This document shows positions 3,503-5,432 of a stretch of 5,432 bases of DNA, in pieces. The notes beneath the pieces were generated by a model, which was given only the letters and a program-made list of their open reading frames with translations, did not search any database and had not been told where the DNA came from. The stretch spans positions 5,086 to 10,517 of the forward strand of contig MFSY01000097.1 in NCBI GenBank assembly GCA_001785175.1, given 5' to 3'. This DNA is from Candidatus Muproteobacteria bacterium RIFCSPHIGHO2_01_FULL_65_16. GTDB taxonomy: Bacteria > Pseudomonadota > Gammaproteobacteria > Acidiferrobacterales > Sulfurifustaceae. Positions within the stretch are counted from its first letter, which is position 1. Each line of letters opens with the position of its first letter. A program made the translations under genes and the position numbers.

Positions 3503-4672
3503 TCAATCCCGCAGCGGCAGGATTTCGGTGTCGGCGACGGCGCGCCGGGGCGGCAGCGCGCGCCGCAACATCCGCATTACCCGCGCCGCCGTCAGCCGGT
3601 AACCGGTGAGTTTGCCGCCGTAAATGGTGATCAGTCGCGGCGCGCGCGCGGTGTCCGGGTGCAGGACTGTCTCGCGCGAGCGGTGAAACAGCGCCCCGTC
3701 TCCCCGCGGCAGGACGCGCAGGCCGGCGAAGCTGTCGCGCACCACCGCGCCGTGCCGCGGAAAGTAATGAAGCAGGGTTTCTTGCAGGTACTCGATCTCC
3801 GCCGGCAGCGGCCGCACGGCGGCGGGGTCGCCGCGGTAGGGCGTTTCGGTAGTGCCGACCAGCGTGCCGCCCTGCCACGGCATCACGAACACCGCGCGCC
3901 GGTCGCGCGGCGCCTCGACGTAATAGACCCCCTCCCGGATTTCGCCCGCGACCAGAATATGCGTTCCCTGCACCAGTTCCACGGTCAATTGCGGCGGCGC
4001 GGGCGTAAATCTTTCCAGCACCCGGTTGGCCCAGGGGCCGGCGGCGTTCACGATGGTCGCGGCGTTGCATGACATTTCGGCGCCGCCCACGGCGAAGCCG
4101 ACGGCGAACCCGCCTCCTTCCCGCCGTGCGGCGCGAAACTCCGCCGGGCACACAAGCTCCGCGCCGTGTTTCTGCGCCGAGCGCATCACGGCGCGGGTCA
4201 ACGCGGCGTCGTCGGTTTGCGCGTCCCGGTAGCGGAATACGGTCAACAGGTTATTGGTGTCGAGCCCGTCGAGGTCGTTCCAGCGCCGGCGCGGAAGCGT
4301 CTCGAAGCGCGCGCTCCGCTTCAGGCCGCCGAGCAGGGCGTAGAGCGCCAGCCCCGCCCGGATTTTCCACGGCCGGCGCGTGGTGGTGGAATAGACCGGG
4401 ATGTTGAAGGGCGCGAGCCGCACCAGATCGGGCGCGAGACGCAGCAGGGTGGCGCGCTCGGCGAGCGACTCGCGCACGAGCCGGAACCGCAAGCTTTCGA
4501 GATAGCGCAGCCCGCCGTGGATCAGCTTGCTCGAACGGCTGGAGGTGGCGCAGGCGAGCCCGCTTTGTTCCAGCACCAGCACCGAATGACCGGCGGCCGC
4601 CGCGGCCTGGGCCACGCCCGCGCCGTGGATGCCGCCGCCGATGACGACGACGTCGTATTGTTTCCCGCTCAC
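3503..4672 (-). CDS. glpD: FAD-dependent glycerol-3-phosphate dehydrogenase, short form without the C-terminal domain
   Basis: The product has 389 residues and would oxidise glycerol-3-phosphate to dihydroxyacetone phosphate, passing electrons through FAD to the quinone pool at the inner membrane face. The N-terminus holds the Rossmann FAD motif VVIGGGIHGAG (9-19) with the acidic end of the second strand at E35. The GlpD signature TSSRSSKLIHGGLRYLE follows at 43-59. NAAGPWAN (209-216) is the usual DAO-fold motif. VGTTETPYRGDP (272-283), AGLRVLPRG (316-324) and YGGKLTGYR (351-359) follow. R56, R319 and K354 fall in the blocks that carry substrate-binding residues in E. coli GlpD. Usual GlpD proteins are about 500 residues with an alpha-helical C-terminal domain (DAO_C). 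This one stops about 30 residues after GGKLTGYR, so that domain is absent, with no sign of a remnant downstream. The GTG start overlaps the upstream stop as GTGA, implying coupled translation. A related FAD oxidoreductase with another substrate cannot be excluded. Confidence 0.86.
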   Translation of the reverse strand: MSGKQYDVVVIGGGIHGAGVAQAAAAAGHSVLVLEQSGLACATSSRSSKLIHGGLRYLESLRFRLVRESLAERATLLRLAPDLVRLAPFNIPVYSTTTRRPWKIRAGLALYALLGGLKRSARFETLPRRRWNDLDGLDTNNLLTVFRYRDAQTDDAALTRAVMRSAQKHGAELVCPAEFRAARREGGGFAVGFAVGGAEMSCNAATIVNAAGPWANRVLERFTPAPPQLTVELVQGTHILVAGEIREGVYYVEAPRDRRAVFVMPWQGGTLVGTTETPYRGDPAAVRPLPAEIEYLQETLLHYFPRHGAVVRDSFAGLRVLPRGDGALFHRSRETVLHPDTARAPRLITIYGGKLTGYRLTAARVMRMLRRALPPRRAVADTEILPLRD

Positions 4673-5412
4673 GCTTCCGGTCCGAGCAGCTCGATCTGAT
4701 CGCGCATCTCGCCGCAGGCGAAGGTCTCGATGAAATCCACGCCGCGCCGGGCGAGCTGCAACGCCTGTTGCGGATCGTCCACTTCGTAGATCACGATCTT
4801 GGCGTCGCCGAAGCGCAGCTTGCCGCAGCGCGGCAGGCCGTCCACATCGCAGAACAGATACTCCGGGTGCAACGTGCGCATGATCGGCAGCCTGCGCTCG
4901 CGCCAGCGATCTATGACCGCGCCGACCGCGGGCCATTGAGCGCGCGCGGTGACCAGGGTTTCGAGCGCATAGGAGATGAGCACGCATTGCGGCTGCACGG
5001 GCTTGAGCTCCTGGAGCACCCGGCCGAGCACGACGTTCTCGCCGAAGCGCTCGATGCTCTCGCGCTTGAGCTCGATGAAGGCCGTGACCCGCGGGTGTTG
5101 CTGCAACAGCTCACGCAACTCGGCCAGCGCGCTGATGCGCACCTGCGCGAATTTGTAGCCGAAGCGCCCGAAGTCCGAGGCGCGCAGCCGGCGCAGGTCC
5201 TCGAGGTCGTAGTCGTGCACCGCGCCCTCCGCGCCGCAGATGCGCCCGAGGCCGCGGTCATGGAACAGCACCGGCACGCCGTCGCGCGTGAGCTGCACGT
5301 CAACCTCGACGAAGCGCGCGCCGGCGCGGATCGCGGCCTCGAGGCCGACGATCGTGTTTTCCGGGTAGTGCCGGGTATAGCCCCGGTGCGCGACGAGCAG
5401 GGGGAGCGCCAT
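4669..5412 (-). CDS. Glycerophosphodiester phosphodiesterase (cytoplasmic)
   Basis: The 247-residue length is typical of the single-domain family, and there is no signal peptide. It would hydrolyse glycerophosphodiesters, the deacylated head-group products of phospholipids, to an alcohol and glycerol-3-phosphate. The TIM-barrel marks are present in order: AHRG with H9 and R10, PENT (17-20), FVEVDVQLTRDGVPVLFHD (34-52) with metal ligands E36 and D38 and second catalytic His H51, FIELK (112-116) with the third metal ligand E114, and near the end GVDFIET. The neighbouring gene, joined by a 4-bp GTGA overlap, uses its product, which supports glycerol-3-phosphate catabolism as the role. The ATG at 5412 is the natural start because AHRG lies at residues 8-11. 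GGAG sits only one base upstream, an unusually short spacing. Only 20 bp upstream are visible, so no promoter can be judged. Confidence 0.94.
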   Translation of the reverse strand: MALPLLVAHRGYTRHYPENTIVGLEAAIRAGARFVEVDVQLTRDGVPVLFHDRGLGRICGAEGAVHDYDLEDLRRLRASDFGRFGYKFAQVRISALAELRELLQQHPRVTAFIELKRESIERFGENVVLGRVLQELKPVQPQCVLISYALETLVTARAQWPAVGAVIDRWRERRLPIMRTLHPEYLFCDVDGLPRCGKLRFGDAKIVIYEVDDPQQALQLARRGVDFIETFACGEMRDQIELLGPEA

Positions 5413-5432
5413 GCTCCAAATCTAGCACGCCG

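Noticed and set aside
4673..4987. Upstream extension of the dehydrogenase frame to 4987
   Set aside because: It lies inside the phosphodiesterase gene in another frame; the FAD motif sits just after the GTG at 4672.

Overview
The window is GC-rich DNA that reads like a chromosomal segment of a proteobacterium, most likely a gammaproteobacterium. The hints are GC-rich codon use, a stand-alone bacterial RRM protein, a WSSGKDS-type PP-loop protein, and intergenic repeats of the CGTCATTCCGGC/GCCGGAATCCAG type. This assignment is an inference from style; there is no rRNA or marker gene here.

Layout. At 2-97 (+) is the last 31 codons of a gene whose end resembles the C-terminus of glycerol kinase. 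All complete genes lie on the minus strand as three tight two-gene units. (a) 1386-514: a single-RRM RNA-binding protein, then an exported cupin, 27 bp apart. (b) 2968-1806: a four-helix membrane protein, then a PP-loop (Dph6-like) protein, joined at a TGATG overlap or nearly so. (c) 5412-3503: a glycerophosphodiester phosphodiesterase, then an FAD-dependent glycerol-3-phosphate dehydrogenase, joined by a GTGA overlap. The dehydrogenase has 389 residues and lacks the usual C-terminal domain.

The three spacers (98-513, 1387-1805, 2969-3502) contain no convincing gene but are dense in short repeats: perfect hairpins, nested palindromes, tandem repeats of 7-10 bp, and a family of about 33-80 bp with four copies. 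Two of these 80-bp copies (1725-1804 plus, 3064-3143 minus) are about 91% identical. They flank the membrane protein/PP-loop pair as inverted repeats, so that pair looks like a framed cassette.

How the genes fit together. The phosphodiesterase releases glycerol-3-phosphate from deacylated phospholipids and the dehydrogenase oxidises it to dihydroxyacetone phosphate. If the left-edge fragment is glycerol kinase, the window holds both entry routes to glycerol-3-phosphate, with two unrelated gene pairs and repeat-rich spacers between them. The other two pairs have no evident link to this pathway. I saw no CRISPR array, tRNA, rRNA, transposase or phage gene.
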